Notes: generated by a model not told the origin, from the letters alone. Counted from the stretch's first letter, positions 1-8,269 are shown. The stretch is 64,000 bases of DNA from SVTX01 sp045660325 (GCA_045660325.1 JAZRDO010000032.1:1-64000), one strand, 5' to 3'. Numbers and translations are program-made.

Positions 1-12
1 ACTGGTAAATAA
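1..12 (+). CDS. rplF: 3' end of ribosomal protein L6 gene (partial)
   Basis: The first four codons read Thr-Gly-Lys-stop. A Gly-Lys C-terminus directly ahead of rplR is what is expected for L6 in the spc operon. Only the tail is inside the window, so the call rests on gene order. Confidence 0.5.
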   Translation, partial: TGK

Positions 13-31
13 TTGAAAGGAGTGGAGTAAA

Positions 32-391
32 ATGGTATCAAGAAAAGACAGCAACAAGGCTCGCCTTAAGAGACATAAGAGAGTCAGAGCAAAGATTTCC
101 GGTACTGCAGCTCGTCCCCGTCTTTGCGTATATCGCTCTAACGCGAATATTTCCGCACAGATCATCGACGACGTAGCAGGCAAGACATTGGTTTCCGCTT
201 CTACTTACGGCGCTTCCTTCGAGGGCAACGGCGGCAACAAGGCTGCAGCTCGCGAGGTTGGTAAGGCACTTGCGGAAAAGGCAGTTGCAATGGGCATCAC
301 AGAAGTCGTTTTCGACAGAGGCGGCTATGTATATCACGGACGTGTATCGGAATTGGCTGACGGCGCTCGCGAGGGCGGCTTGAAGTTCTAA
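32..391 (+). CDS. rplR: 50S ribosomal protein L18
   Basis: A 119-residue basic protein of normal L18 length. It binds 5S rRNA in the central protuberance of the large subunit. The N-terminus is rich in Lys and Arg (KARLKRHKRVRAKI), followed by the family segment around RPRLCVYRS, and the C-terminal FDRGGYVYHGRV block is typical of L18. A purine-rich ribosome-binding site (GGAGTGGAG) precedes ATG. It lies 20 nt behind the end of rplF and upstream of rpsE, the conserved spc-operon order. The 76-nt gap to rpsE is longer than usual and contains a hairpin. Confidence 0.98.
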   Translation: MVSRKDSNKARLKRHKRVRAKISGTAARPRLCVYRSNANISAQIIDDVAGKTLVSASTYGASFEGNGGNKAAAREVGKALAEKAVAMGITEVVFDRGGYVYHGRVSELADGAREGGLKF

Positions 392-422
392 TCCATTTCG
401 GATTAGTAACCGGTTTGTACAC

Positions 423-451
423 TGTTCAAACACATTTATTTGAACATTTTT
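423..451 (+). other. Intercistronic hairpin with T-run between rplR and rpsE
   Basis: Perfect 8-nt arms TGTTCAAA (423-430) and TTTGAACA (439-446) flank an 8-nt loop and are followed by five T residues. It looks like a weak intrinsic terminator or RNA processing site inside an otherwise tightly packed ribosomal operon. Folding strength is modest because the stem is AT-rich. Confidence 0.6.
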
Positions 452-467
452 CAGGAGGAAACCAGAA

Positions 468-971
468 ATGGCACAGAGATTTAATCCGGCAGAAGTAGAG
501 CTTACAGAAAAGCTCGTTTCGCTGAACCGTGTTTCCAAGACTGTTAAGGGTGGTCGTATCGCTCGCTTCGCTGCACTCATGGTAGTAGGCGACGGCAACG
601 GTCACGTAGGCGTAGGTCTTGGTAAGGCAGCTGAAGTACCCGAAGCAATCCGCAAGGGTATCGAAGACGCAAAGAAGAATATGATCACAGTTTCCCTTAA
701 GGGAACAACAATCCCCCACGAAGTTACAGGCGTATTCGGCGCAGGTAAGGTGCTTCTTAAGCCCGCTGCACTCGGTACAGGTATCATCGCAGGTGGTAAG
801 GTAAGAGCTGTACTTGAGGCAGCTGGTATTTCCAATATCAGAGCTAAGTCCCTTCGCTCCAGCAACCCCACAAACGTTGTTAAGGCAACAATGGAGGGTC
901 TCCGTGAGCTTCGTACAGCTGAAGAAGTTGCTAAGATCCGCGATATTAGCGTTGAACAGGTTAAGGGTTAA
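468..971 (+). CDS. rpsE: 30S ribosomal protein S5
   Basis: A 167-residue S5, involved in decoding accuracy and in the mRNA entry channel of the small subunit. The N-terminal double-stranded-RNA-binding fold carries the S5 signature around residues 27-50 (GGRIARFAALMVVGDGNG), and the C-terminal domain contains AAGISNIRAKSLRSSNP. AGGAGG sits 7-8 nt ahead of the ATG. rpmD follows after a short gap and shares the transcript. Confidence 0.98.
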   Translation: MAQRFNPAEVELTEKLVSLNRVSKTVKGGRIARFAALMVVGDGNGHVGVGLGKAAEVPEAIRKGIEDAKKNMITVSLKGTTIPHEVTGVFGAGKVLLKPAALGTGIIAGGKVRAVLEAAGISNIRAKSLRSSNPTNVVKATMEGLRELRTAEEVAKIRDISVEQVKG

Positions 972-985
972 GGAGGAGAATGACG

Positions 986-1165
986 ATGAAAAAGGTAACA
1001 CTTGTAAAGAGTCTTATTTGCTCCAAGCCCAACCAGAAGGCAACTGCACAGTCCCTCGGTCTTAAGAAGATCGGTGACAGCATTGTACACGCAGATGACG
1101 CAGTTCTTGCAGGCAAGATTAAAGTCATCGCTCACCTCGTTACAGTTGAGACTGTAGAAGGCTAA
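986..1165 (+). CDS. rpmD: 50S ribosomal protein L30
   Basis: A 59-residue L30 of the usual small bacterial size. It is recognised by KVTLVKSLICSKPNQKATA at the N-terminus and by the run GLKKIGDSI. Two in-frame ATGs exist (980 and 986). The second is preferred because AGGAGG at 971-976 is 9 nt from it and only 3 nt from the first, and because L30 proteins usually begin with a short Met-Lys-Lys. It sits between rpsE and rplO as in other Firmicutes. Confidence 0.95.
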   Translation: MKKVTLVKSLICSKPNQKATAQSLGLKKIGDSIVHADDAVLAGKIKVIAHLVTVETVEG

Positions 1166-1181
1166 TAGGAGGTACAGAGTA

Positions 1182-1625
1182 ATGAAACTTAATGAACTCA
1201 GACCCGCTGAGGGTTCCGCAAAGTCCGCTTACAGAAAGGGCAGAGGCCCCGGTTCCGGTAACGGTAAGACTGCAGGTAAGGGACACAAGGGTCAGAACGC
1301 TCGCTCCGGCGGTGGTGTAAGACCCGGTTTTGAAGGCGGTCAGATCCCGCTTTACAGAAAGCATCCTAAGAGAGGCTTTAACAATAAGTTTGCTACAAAC
1401 TATGCTATCGTAAACGTTCAGACAATCAACGACAAGTTCGATAACGGCGCAGTTGTTGATATGGAAGCACTCCTCGCTGCTAAGATCATCCGCAAGCCCA
1501 TGGATGGCCTCAAGGTTCTTGGTAACGGTGAGCTTACAAAGAACGTAACGGTTAAGGCAAACATCTTCTCCGCAACAGCAAAGGAAAAGATCACAGCAGC
1601 AGGTGGACAGGCAGAGGAGGTATAA
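1182..1625 (+). CDS. rplO: 50S ribosomal protein L15
   Basis: A 147-residue L15, an early large-subunit assembly protein. The N-terminus has the typical MKLNELRPAEGS start and the glycine-rich RNA-binding extension (GRGPGSGNGKTAGKGHKGQ, then RSGGGVRPGFEGGQ). The C-terminal globular domain includes KVLGNGEL. An AGGAGG-type site precedes the start. The stop codon is 4 nt before secY, so the two are very likely translationally coupled. Confidence 0.98.
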   Translation: MKLNELRPAEGSAKSAYRKGRGPGSGNGKTAGKGHKGQNARSGGGVRPGFEGGQIPLYRKHPKRGFNNKFATNYAIVNVQTINDKFDNGAVVDMEALLAAKIIRKPMDGLKVLGNGELTKNVTVKANIFSATAKEKITAAGGQAEEV

Positions 1626-1629
1626 AAGG

Positions 1630-3084
1630 ATGTTTCAGACGTTAAAAAATGCATGGAAGACTCCCGAGCTTCGTACAAAGCTCCTCTTCACATTAGTTAT
1701 CGTTATCCTTTACCGTCTCGGCGCAAGCATCGTTGTTCCGTGGGTTGACCCCACAATGGTTGAGCTTGCTACAACCTCTTACAACGGAACAATTCTTGAG
1801 TACTTGAACATCCTCTCGGGTGGCGCATTGTCTCAGGCAACATTGTTTGCTTTGTCGGTATCTCCCTATATTACAGCATCCATCGTTATGCAGCTTCTTA
1901 CAATCGCTATCCCGAAGCTCGAAGAGCTCTCCAAGGACGGCGAAGAGGGCAGAAAGAAGATTTCTGCTATCACAAGAATCGTAACAGTAGTATTGGCACT
2001 CGTAACAGCATTTGGCTACTCTATGATGATCATCAGCCAGGGTATGACAAAGCTCTACGTTCCCAACTCCACATTCACATCCTTCACATGGATCAACGGA
2101 GATGCATCCACAGGCTTCAGCCTCGGTGAAATCTTCAAGCATGGCGCAGGCTTGCAGTTCATTGCAATTATTGCTTGTTACTGCGCAGGTGCGGCTCTCG
2201 TTATGTGGCTCGCTGAAAAGATCAATGAAAAGGGTATCGGTAACGGTATCTCCATCATCCTTTTCGCAAACATCCTTGCAGGTGTTCCCGCAACGGCTGT
2301 AAGCCTCTGGAGCCTCGCTTCTACACCCTTCAAGATGGCAGGCGGCAAGTTCCACTATTCTATGATAGTTGGTCCTATTCTCGCTCTCGTAATTCTTGCA
2401 ATCGTTGTAGCTGCTGTTTACTACGTAGTTTGGTTTACAAACTCCGAGAGAAGAATTCCCGTTCAGTATGCAAAGAGAGTTGTTGGTAGAAAGATGTACG
2501 GCGGTCAGGCATCCAATCTTCCTTTGAAGCTTAACATGTCCGGCGTTATGCCTATCATCTTTGCGAACGCAATCGTAACAATTCCCGGCACTATCGTTAT
2601 GTTCACACAGAACGTTAAGTGGATGGGCAAGGTTAACGGATTCCTCGCTAACTTCAACCAGACAAACCCCGTATACATCGTATTGTTCGCGATCTTGCTC
2701 GTTGCATTCGCATTCTTCTATATTATGATTTCCTTCAACCCTGTTGAAGTTGCTAATAATATCAGAAATAACGGTGGCGCGATCCCCGGTATCAGACCCG
2801 GTAAGCCCACAAAGGATTACATTCAGAAGATCCTTAACAGAATCACCTTTATTGGTGCAATCTTCCTTGCAGTAATTGCAGTACTTCCTATGATCGTATT
2901 CGCAATTCTTGCAATTCAGCCCGTTTCCAATGCGCTTGTTCAGGCTCGCCTTGACATGAGCGTAATTTCCGGTATCGCATTTGCAGGTTCCTCTCTCCTT
3001 ATCGTTGCAGGCGTAGCGCTTGAAACAATCAGAGAGCTTGAGGCACAGCTTACAATGCGTAACTATAAGGGCTTCCTTGATTAA
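1630..3084 (+). CDS. secY: Protein translocase subunit SecY
   Basis: A 484-residue polytopic membrane protein, the channel of the Sec translocon. About ten membrane helices can be traced, starting at LLFTLVIVILYRLGASIVVP. The cytosolic loop SERRIPVQYAKR and the later NNGGAIPGIRPGKPT segment are hallmark SecY sequences. The start at 1630 is chosen because the SecY N-terminus (MFQTLKNAWK) begins there and GCAGAGGAGG, shared with the end of rplO, lies just upstream; a longer frame from 1603 would overlap rplO. adk follows 43 nt later. Confidence 0.98.
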   Translation: MFQTLKNAWKTPELRTKLLFTLVIVILYRLGASIVVPWVDPTMVELATTSYNGTILEYLNILSGGALSQATLFALSVSPYITASIVMQLLTIAIPKLEELSKDGEEGRKKISAITRIVTVVLALVTAFGYSMMIISQGMTKLYVPNSTFTSFTWINGDASTGFSLGEIFKHGAGLQFIAIIACYCAGAALVMWLAEKINEKGIGNGISIILFANILAGVPATAVSLWSLASTPFKMAGGKFHYSMIVGPILALVILAIVVAAVYYVVWFTNSERRIPVQYAKRVVGRKMYGGQASNLPLKLNMSGVMPIIFANAIVTIPGTIVMFTQNVKWMGKVNGFLANFNQTNPVYIVLFAILLVAFAFFYIMISFNPVEVANNIRNNGGAIPGIRPGKPTKDYIQKILNRITFIGAIFLAVIAVLPMIVFAILAIQPVSNALVQARLDMSVISGIAFAGSSLLIVAGVALETIRELEAQLTMRNYKGFLD

Positions 3085-3127
3085 TTAAGACACAACGTAT
3101 AATATAAAATCCATTGGAGGTTAAACC

Positions 3128-3766
3128 ATGAATTTGATATTAATGGGTGCTCCCGGCGCGGGTAAAGGCACACAGTCAGCTAAGATTTCTGAAAAGTACA
3201 ACATCCCCGCGATCGCGACAGGCGACATTCTTCGCGGTGCGATCAAGGCCGGTACAGAGCTCGGCTTGTCCGCAAAGAGCTACATCGATGCAGGTAAGCT
3301 TGTTCCCGATGACGTTGTAATCGGAATTATTAAGGAATATCTTTCGACAGAAGCTTGTAAGAACGGCTTCATACTTGACGGTTTCCCCCGTTCAATTCCT
3401 CAGGCAGAAGCGCTTGACACTCTCGGTGTTAAGATCGACGTAGTTCTCAGCATTGAGGTTGCTGATGAGAAGATCATTCAGAGAATGAGCGGAAGAAGAG
3501 TTTGCTCTTGCGGAGCTTCCTACCACGTTGATCACAATCCCCCCAAGACGGAGGGCGTATGTGATAAGTGCGGTGGCGAGCTTTACATCAGAAATGATGA
3601 CGCGGCTGAAACCGTTGCAAACAGACTCAAAACTTACCACGCACAGACCGAACCGCTTAAGGACTTTTATGCGGAAAAGGGAATTCTTGTTGCAGTTGAC
3701 GGACACTGCGGTGTTGAAGAAACGACAGCTCTTGTGTTCGCAGCTCTTGACAAGGTAGAGGCGTAA
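3128..3766 (+). CDS. adk: Adenylate kinase, zinc-binding LID type
   Basis: A 212-residue adenylate kinase (ATP + AMP to 2 ADP). The P-loop GAPGAGKGT is at residues 7-15, the AMP-site motif DGFPRS is near residue 84, and the LID domain holds a Cys cluster at 126, 128, 145 and 148. Long-form Gram-positive enzymes normally bind zinc through CxxC-x16-CxxC. Here the first pair is CxC, one residue shorter, which is odd but leaves four cysteines. TTGGAGG precedes ATG. The secY-adk-map order is standard. Confidence 0.97.
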   Translation: MNLILMGAPGAGKGTQSAKISEKYNIPAIATGDILRGAIKAGTELGLSAKSYIDAGKLVPDDVVIGIIKEYLSTEACKNGFILDGFPRSIPQAEALDTLGVKIDVVLSIEVADEKIIQRMSGRRVCSCGASYHVDHNPPKTEGVCDKCGGELYIRNDDAAETVANRLKTYHAQTEPLKDFYAEKGILVAVDGHCGVEETTALVFAALDKVEA

Positions 3767-3786
3767 AATAAACTCGGGGTAGACGA

Positions 3787-4548
3787 ATGATTCAGCTTAA
3801 GAATCCTGCGCAGATCGAATTGATGAAGGTCGCAGGCAGAATTACGGGAGAGGCATTGCTCCTTGCTCGTGATAGCATTCGTGAGGGCATGAGCACCTAT
3901 GAGCTTGACACGATCATAAGAAATTATATCGAGTCGCAGGGTGCCAAGCCTTCCTTCCTCGGATACGGCGGATTTCCCGGCAGCGCTTGTATAAGTATAA
4001 ACGACGAGGTAATTCACGGAATTCCTTCAAAGAAGAGAATTCTCCGAAACGGAGACATCGTGAAGGTTGACGTCGGAGCATGCTACAAGGGCTATCACGG
4101 AGACGCCGCAAGAACTATTCCTGTAGGTACTGTAAGCGATGAAGCGAAGAAGCTTATCGAGGTAACTCGCGAGAGCTTTTTCCGTGGAATCGAGCAGTTA
4201 AAGGTTGGCAATCGAATCGGTGATATCGGACACGCGATAGATTCTTACGTTGTAGAAAATGGCTTTTCCACCGTGAAGAGATACATTGGACACGGAATCG
4301 GCACCGAGCTTCATCAGTCTCCCGACGTTCCCAATTACGGAACAGAGGGCAGGGGAACAAGATTGCTCGCAGGAATGACTCTGGCGATTGAGCCTATGGT
4401 CAACGTTGGAGGAGAAAATGTCAGAGATCTCTCTGACGGTTGGACGGTTAAGACCGCCGACGGAACACTTTCCGCGCATTACGAAAACACCGTTGCGTTA
4501 ACGGCAGACGGCGTGATCGTTATGACGCTGATAGATAAAGATTTTTGA
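3787..4548 (+). CDS. map: Methionine aminopeptidase type I
   Basis: A 253-residue MetAP that removes N-terminal Met from new proteins. The five metal ligands of the pita-bread fold are recognisable: Asp in VDVG, Asp in GDAAR, His in GHGIGTELHQSP, Glu in AIEPM and Glu in HYENTV. It follows adk by 20 nt. The ribosome-binding site (CGGGGT) is weaker than its neighbours', which would give lower translation than the ribosomal proteins. No zinc-finger N-terminal extension is present. Confidence 0.97.
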   Translation: MIQLKNPAQIELMKVAGRITGEALLLARDSIREGMSTYELDTIIRNYIESQGAKPSFLGYGGFPGSACISINDEVIHGIPSKKRILRNGDIVKVDVGACYKGYHGDAARTIPVGTVSDEAKKLIEVTRESFFRGIEQLKVGNRIGDIGHAIDSYVVENGFSTVKRYIGHGIGTELHQSPDVPNYGTEGRGTRLLAGMTLAIEPMVNVGGENVRDLSDGWTVKTADGTLSAHYENTVALTADGVIVMTLIDKDF

Positions 4549-4587
4549 GTTTGAATTTGGTATGAACCAATTCTAAGGAGGATTATT

Positions 4588-4806
4588 TTGCCGAAGGATG
4601 ATGTAATTGAATTTGAAGGCGAGGTAGTTGAGGCTCTTCCCAACGCGACCTTCAAGGTAAAGCTTCCCAACGGTCACATCGTGACTGCTCATATTTCGGG
4701 AAAGCTTAGAATTAACTATATCAGAGTTTTGCCCGGCGACCACGTAACAGTTGAGGTTTCGGTTTACGACCTCACAAAGGGTCGCATTACATGGCGCTCT
4801 AAATAA
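4588..4806 (+). CDS. infA: Translation initiation factor IF-1
   Basis: A 72-residue single OB-fold protein of the S1 family; IF-1 occupies the ribosomal A site during initiation. It begins PKDDVIEFEGEVVEALPNA and ends in RITWRSK, as IF-1 does. The start codon is TTG, fixed by AAGGAGG a few nt upstream and by the length of the family; there is no nearby in-frame ATG. A small GTGGC/GCCAC hairpin (4825-4837) lies between this gene and rpmJ. Confidence 0.97.
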   Translation: MPKDDVIEFEGEVVEALPNATFKVKLPNGHIVTAHISGKLRINYIRVLPGDHVTVEVSVYDLTKGRITWRSK

Positions 4807-4871
4807 TAAAGAAAAAACCGTGATGTGGCTTTGCCACGAAAAAATACTCTAAAGAAAGGTGGTTTACAGGA

Positions 4872-4985
4872 ATGAAAGTTAAACCGTCCGTAAAGAAAAT
4901 CTGCGAAAAGTGCAAGATTATTAAGAGAAAAGGTAAAGTCATGGTTATTTGCGAGAACCCCAAGCACAAGCAGAAGCAGGGTTAA
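4872..4985 (+). CDS. rpmJ: 50S ribosomal protein L36 (zinc-binding form)
   Basis: A 37-residue L36. It reads Met-Lys-Val-Lys-Pro-Ser and ends HKQKQG. The zinc ligands are Cys11, Cys14, Cys27 and His32 (CEKC, then C, then KH), so this is the C+ paralogue. AAGGTGG upstream gives the ribosome-binding site. The position between infA and rpsM is universal in Firmicutes alpha operons. Confidence 0.96.
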   Translation: MKVKPSVKKICEKCKIIKRKGKVMVICENPKHKQKQG

Positions 4986-5037
4986 TCGCAAGCTTGACTT
5001 TAACAATCAACTCATTTTAACAGAGAGGTAAAAACAG

Positions 5038-5406
5038 ATGGCACGTATAGCTGGTGTTGATATTCCCAATAACAAGCGCGTTGAAATCGCCCTTACCTAC
5101 ATTTATGGTATTGGTCGCAAGAGCGCAAATGATATCATAGCTCAGACAGGCATCAACCCTGATACAAGAGCTAAGGACCTCACAGAGGAAGAGATTGCAA
5201 AGCTTCGTGATGTTATCGAAAACTCTTACACAGTTGAAGGTGACCTTCGTAGAGAAGTTTCCCTCAATATGAAGAGGGTGGTAGACCTTAACTGCTACCG
5301 CGGTATCAGACACAGAAAGGGTCTCCCCGTAAGAGGTCAGAGAACAAAGACTAACGCGAGAACAAGAAAAGGTCCCGCTAAGACAATTGCTAACAAGAAG
5401 AAATAA
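5038..5406 (+). CDS. rpsM: 30S ribosomal protein S13
   Basis: A 122-residue S13, which contacts the P-site tRNA and forms the head bridge to the large subunit. It starts MARIAGVDIPNNKRVEIALT and ends in the Lys/Arg-rich tail (RKGPAKTIANKKK), with the GIRHRKGLPVRGQRT motif in the C-terminal third. AGAGAGG precedes ATG. rpsK begins 15 nt downstream. Confidence 0.98.
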   Translation: MARIAGVDIPNNKRVEIALTYIYGIGRKSANDIIAQTGINPDTRAKDLTEEEIAKLRDVIENSYTVEGDLRREVSLNMKRVVDLNCYRGIRHRKGLPVRGQRTKTNARTRKGPAKTIANKKK

Positions 5407-5421
5407 AGGAGTGGCATAGAA

Positions 5422-5820
5422 ATGGCAAAAGCAAACCCAAAGAAAGTGGACAAGAGACGCCGCGAAAGAAAGAATATTGAAAAGGGCGCAGTACACATTC
5501 AGTCCACATTCAATAACACTATCGTTACAATCACAGACGTTAACGGCAACGCAATTTCCTGGGCTTCCGCTGGTGAGCTTGGTTTCAAGGGTTCTAGAAA
5601 GTCTACTCCCTTCGCAGCTCAGTCGGCTTCTGAAACAGCAGCAAAGGCTGCAGTTGAGCACGGTCTCAAGTCTGTTGAAGTATATGTAAAGGGTCCCGGT
5701 TCAGGACGTGAATCCGCAATTCGCGCACTCGAAACATGTGGTCTTCAGATTACACTTATCAAAGACGTTACTCCCATCCCCCACAACGGATGCAGACCGC
5801 CTAAGCGCAGACGCGTATAA
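5422..5820 (+). CDS. rpsK: 30S ribosomal protein S11
   Basis: A 132-residue S11, part of the platform near the E site. Family blocks are HIQSTFNNTIVTITD, the GFKGSRKSTPFAAQ segment, and the Gly-rich YVKGPGSGRESAIRAL. The C-terminus PHNGCRPPKRRRV is diagnostic. An AAGGAG site precedes the start, and rpsD follows after 20 nt. Confidence 0.98.
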   Translation: MAKANPKKVDKRRRERKNIEKGAVHIQSTFNNTIVTITDVNGNAISWASAGELGFKGSRKSTPFAAQSASETAAKAAVEHGLKSVEVYVKGPGSGRESAIRALETCGLQITLIKDVTPIPHNGCRPPKRRRV

Positions 5821-5840
5821 TTTTAAGGAGGTAGTTTAAA

Positions 5841-6467
5841 ATGGCTAGATACACAGGTCCCGCATGTAAGCTCTGCCGTAGAGAAGGTAAGAAGCTTTAC
5901 CTCAAGGGCGAGAGATGCACAAGCGGTAAGTGCGCAATCGACCGCAGAAACACAGCTCCCGGTCAGCACGGCGCAGCAAAGAAGAAGATGGGCGAATACG
6001 GCCTTCAGCTTCGTGAAAAGCAGACAACAAAGAGATACTATGGTATTCTCGAAAAGCAGTTCAGAAACTATTATGATGAGGCAGCTCGCAAGGAAGGTAT
6101 GACAGGTGAAAACCTCCTCGTTCTTCTCGAGAGACGTCTTGACAACACAATCTTCAGAATGGGTCTTGCAGAATCCCACAAGGAAGCTCGTCAGCTCGTT
6201 CTTCACGCTAACTTCACTCTTAACGGCAAGAAGGTTAACATTCCTTCCATCCTTGTTAAGCCCGGCGACGTAATCGCAGTTAAGGAAGCAGCTCGCGAAA
6301 ACGGTAGAATCAAGGAGCTCGTTGAGGCTCTTGAATCTAAGGTTGCTCCTAAGTGGCTTGAGGTTAACAAGACAGACCTTACAGCTAAGGTTGTTGCAAT
6401 GCCTGCAAGAGAAGATATTGACTTCGACTTCAACGAACAGCTTATCGTTGAACTTTACTCCAAGTAA
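5841..6467 (+). CDS. rpsD: 30S ribosomal protein S4 (zinc-binding form)
   Basis: A 208-residue S4, a primary 16S rRNA-binding assembly protein. The N-terminus MARYTGPACKLCRREG contains CxxC and further Cys residues near 26 and 31 (ERCTSGKCAIDRR), so this is the C+ form. The S4 RNA-binding domain lies at about 95-160 (RLDNTIFRMGLAESHKEARQ). S4 often represses the alpha operon; no such leader is obvious here. A 102-nt gap separates it from rpoA. Confidence 0.98.
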   Translation: MARYTGPACKLCRREGKKLYLKGERCTSGKCAIDRRNTAPGQHGAAKKKMGEYGLQLREKQTTKRYYGILEKQFRNYYDEAARKEGMTGENLLVLLERRLDNTIFRMGLAESHKEARQLVLHANFTLNGKKVNIPSILVKPGDVIAVKEAARENGRIKELVEALESKVAPKWLEVNKTDLTAKVVAMPAREDIDFDFNEQLIVELYSK

Positions 6468-6569
6468 TACCGCTTTGGGTAATTGTGGTTTTACTTTGAT
6501 TTTGCAAATCCGTTACCCGATTTTTAGCATATTGCTTATCTAAAAATATTTAAGGAGGTTTTATTTGGA

Positions 6570-7544
6570 ATGATTGAGATAGAGAAGCCCAATATATCTA
6601 CTGTAAATTTGAGCGAAGACGGTACACGTGGTACGTTCATTGTTGAGCCCCTTGAGAGAGGCTTCGGTCAGACTCTCGGTAACTCTCTTCGCAGAGTATT
6701 GCTTAGCTCGCTCCCCGGTTACGCAGTAACAAACATCAAGATTGACGGTGTGCTCCATGAATTCTCTACAGTTCCCGGTGTTTCCGAGGACGTTACAGAG
6801 ATCATTCTTAACGTTAAGGGCATTATCGCTAAGCTTCATTGCACAGGTCCCAAGATCGTTGTCATCGACGTTGTTGGTGAACACAATGTAACAGCAGGCG
6901 ACATCAAGGCAGATACTGACATTGAGATCCTTAACCCTGATCATCACATCGCAACAGTTGCTGAAAATGAAAGATTCTATATGGAACTTGCATTTAACTG
7001 CGATAGAGGATACGTATCTTCCGAGCGCAACAAGCAGCTTCATACAGATATGCTCGGTATGAACTCCGCGCTCCCCATCAATACGATCTTCACAGACTCA
7101 ATTTACACCCCCGTTTACAATGTAAGCTTTGAGGTTGAAAATACTCGTTCCGGTAGCAACACTGATCTTGACAAGCTCACGATCAACGTTCTTACTAACG
7201 GTACAATCTCAGCAAAGGAAGCGATTTCGCTCGGAGCCAAGATTCTCAATGAGCATCTCAACTTGTTTGTCGGATTGTCAGACGAGCCCGATGTTGGTGG
7301 TATCATGGTTGAGAGAGAAGAAACTATAAAAGAAAAGGTTCTTGAGATGACCATTGAGGAACTTGACATGTCTGTAAGAAGCTTCAATTGCTTGAAGCGT
7401 GCAGGCATTGACACAGTGGAAGATTTGACAAACCGCACCGAAGAGGATATGATCAAGGTTCGTAACCTCGGTAAGAAGTCGCTTGACGAAGTTATTCAGA
7501 AGCTCCATTCGCTTGGTCTTGACCTTAAGCGCGAAGAAGAGTAA
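6570..7544 (+). CDS. rpoA: RNA polymerase subunit alpha
   Basis: A 324-residue alpha subunit. The N-terminal dimerisation domain has the FIVEPLERGFGQTLGNSLRRVLL motif region (residues about 20-42, contacting beta), and the C-terminal domain from about 250 carries the helix-hairpin-helix used for UP elements and activators (FNCLKRAGIDTVEDL, then RNLGKKSLDEV). AAGGAGG lies 11 nt ahead of ATG. rplQ follows after 39 nt and closes the alpha operon. Confidence 0.98.
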   Translation: MIEIEKPNISTVNLSEDGTRGTFIVEPLERGFGQTLGNSLRRVLLSSLPGYAVTNIKIDGVLHEFSTVPGVSEDVTEIILNVKGIIAKLHCTGPKIVVIDVVGEHNVTAGDIKADTDIEILNPDHHIATVAENERFYMELAFNCDRGYVSSERNKQLHTDMLGMNSALPINTIFTDSIYTPVYNVSFEVENTRSGSNTDLDKLTINVLTNGTISAKEAISLGAKILNEHLNLFVGLSDEPDVGGIMVEREETIKEKVLEMTIEELDMSVRSFNCLKRAGIDTVEDLTNRTEEDMIKVRNLGKKSLDEVIQKLHSLGLDLKREEE

Positions 7545-7583
7545 GAAATTTAGATTTATTAAGCAGAAGGAGGGAATACAGAA

Positions 7584-7931
7584 ATGCCCGGAACCAGAAA
7601 ACTTGGCAGACCTACCGCACACAGAAAAGCAATGCTTCGCGGCATGGTTACCCTGCTGCTTGAGAACGGACAGGTAGAGACAACTCTTACAAGAGCAAAG
7701 GAAGTTCGTTCCATCGCAGAAAAGATGATTACACTTGGCAAGAAGAACACACTTGCTAGCCGTAGAGCAGCTCTCGCATACATCACAAAGGAAGACGTTG
7801 TAACAAAGCTCTTCAACGAAATCGCTCCTAAGTATGCAGAACGCAACGGTGGTTATACACAGATTCTTAAGGTTGGTGCACGTCGCGGCGATGCAGCTGA
7901 GATGGCTATCGTTCGCCTTATTGAAGACTGA
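7584..7931 (+). CDS. rplQ: 50S ribosomal protein L17
   Basis: A 115-residue L17 at the polypeptide exit-tunnel region. It starts MPGTRKLGRPTAHRKAMLR, the strict family start, and ends with the RRGDAAEMAIVRLI motif. AGGAGGG precedes the start. It is the last gene of the spc/alpha transcript; a strong terminator follows about 80 nt after the stop. Confidence 0.98.
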   Translation: MPGTRKLGRPTAHRKAMLRGMVTLLLENGQVETTLTRAKEVRSIAEKMITLGKKNTLASRRAALAYITKEDVVTKLFNEIAPKYAERNGGYTQILKVGARRGDAAEMAIVRLIED

Positions 7932-8012
7932 TAATCTTGGCGTAGAACAAGCGCCACTCGAAATAATTAATTAAAGTTTTACTTAAACTTAAAGTTAATA
8001 CATTCGAAGTTG

Positions 8013-8045
8013 AAACCCGCAGGCAAAAGCCTGCGGGTTTCTTCA
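8013..8045 (+). terminator. Terminator of the spc/alpha ribosomal operon
   Basis: Twelve-bp perfect stem (8013-8024 with 8029-8040), an AAAA loop and a T-rich tail. Confidence 0.93.
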
Positions 8046-8180
8046 TTTTATGTGGCACACTAGCCGCGAGAGCTGCCTCTGCCGTACGCCTGTACGGCGA
8101 CGAGCTTGCTCTCACGTCTTCTACATCCAAACTTATCAGTCTTTTTCTTTGATGATTTTGGCGCAGAAAATGTGTCGAAT
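8046..8180. other. Structured non-coding segment between two terminators
   Basis: No supported gene. A long hairpin can be drawn: CGCGAGAGC (about 8065-8073) pairs with GCTCTCACG (8108-8116) with one mismatch, and inside it GCCGTAC (8081-8087) pairs perfectly with GTACGGC (8092-8098). It could be a small RNA or a remnant of a palindromic element. The 60-codon frame across it has no ribosome-binding site and resembles nothing known. Confidence 0.4.
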
Positions 8181-8215
8181 AAAAAAGCAGGTGGCAATAG
8201 CCACCTGCTTTTGCT
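8181..8215 (+). terminator. Second hairpin terminator downstream of rplQ
   Basis: AAGCAGGTGGC and GCCACCTGCTT arms with an AATA loop, A-run before and T-run after, so it can work on both strands. It closes the structured segment 8046-8180. Confidence 0.8.
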
Positions 8216-8234
8216 TTAGTGCAATAATGTAAAT

Positions 8235-8266
8235 AAAAGGCTCCGTTATAGTTAACGGAGCCTTTT
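8235..8266 (-). terminator. Terminator of mgtE (bidirectional)
   Basis: Fourteen-nt perfect arms 8235-8248 and 8253-8266 with a 4-nt loop, flanked by A- and T-runs. It begins 4 nt beyond the mgtE stop on the minus strand. Confidence 0.88.
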
Positions 8267-8269
8267 GTA

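Noticed and set aside
8050..8232. 60-codon plus-strand frame after rplQ
   Set aside because: Runs through two hairpins and a terminator, lacks a ribosome-binding site and has an atypical composition.
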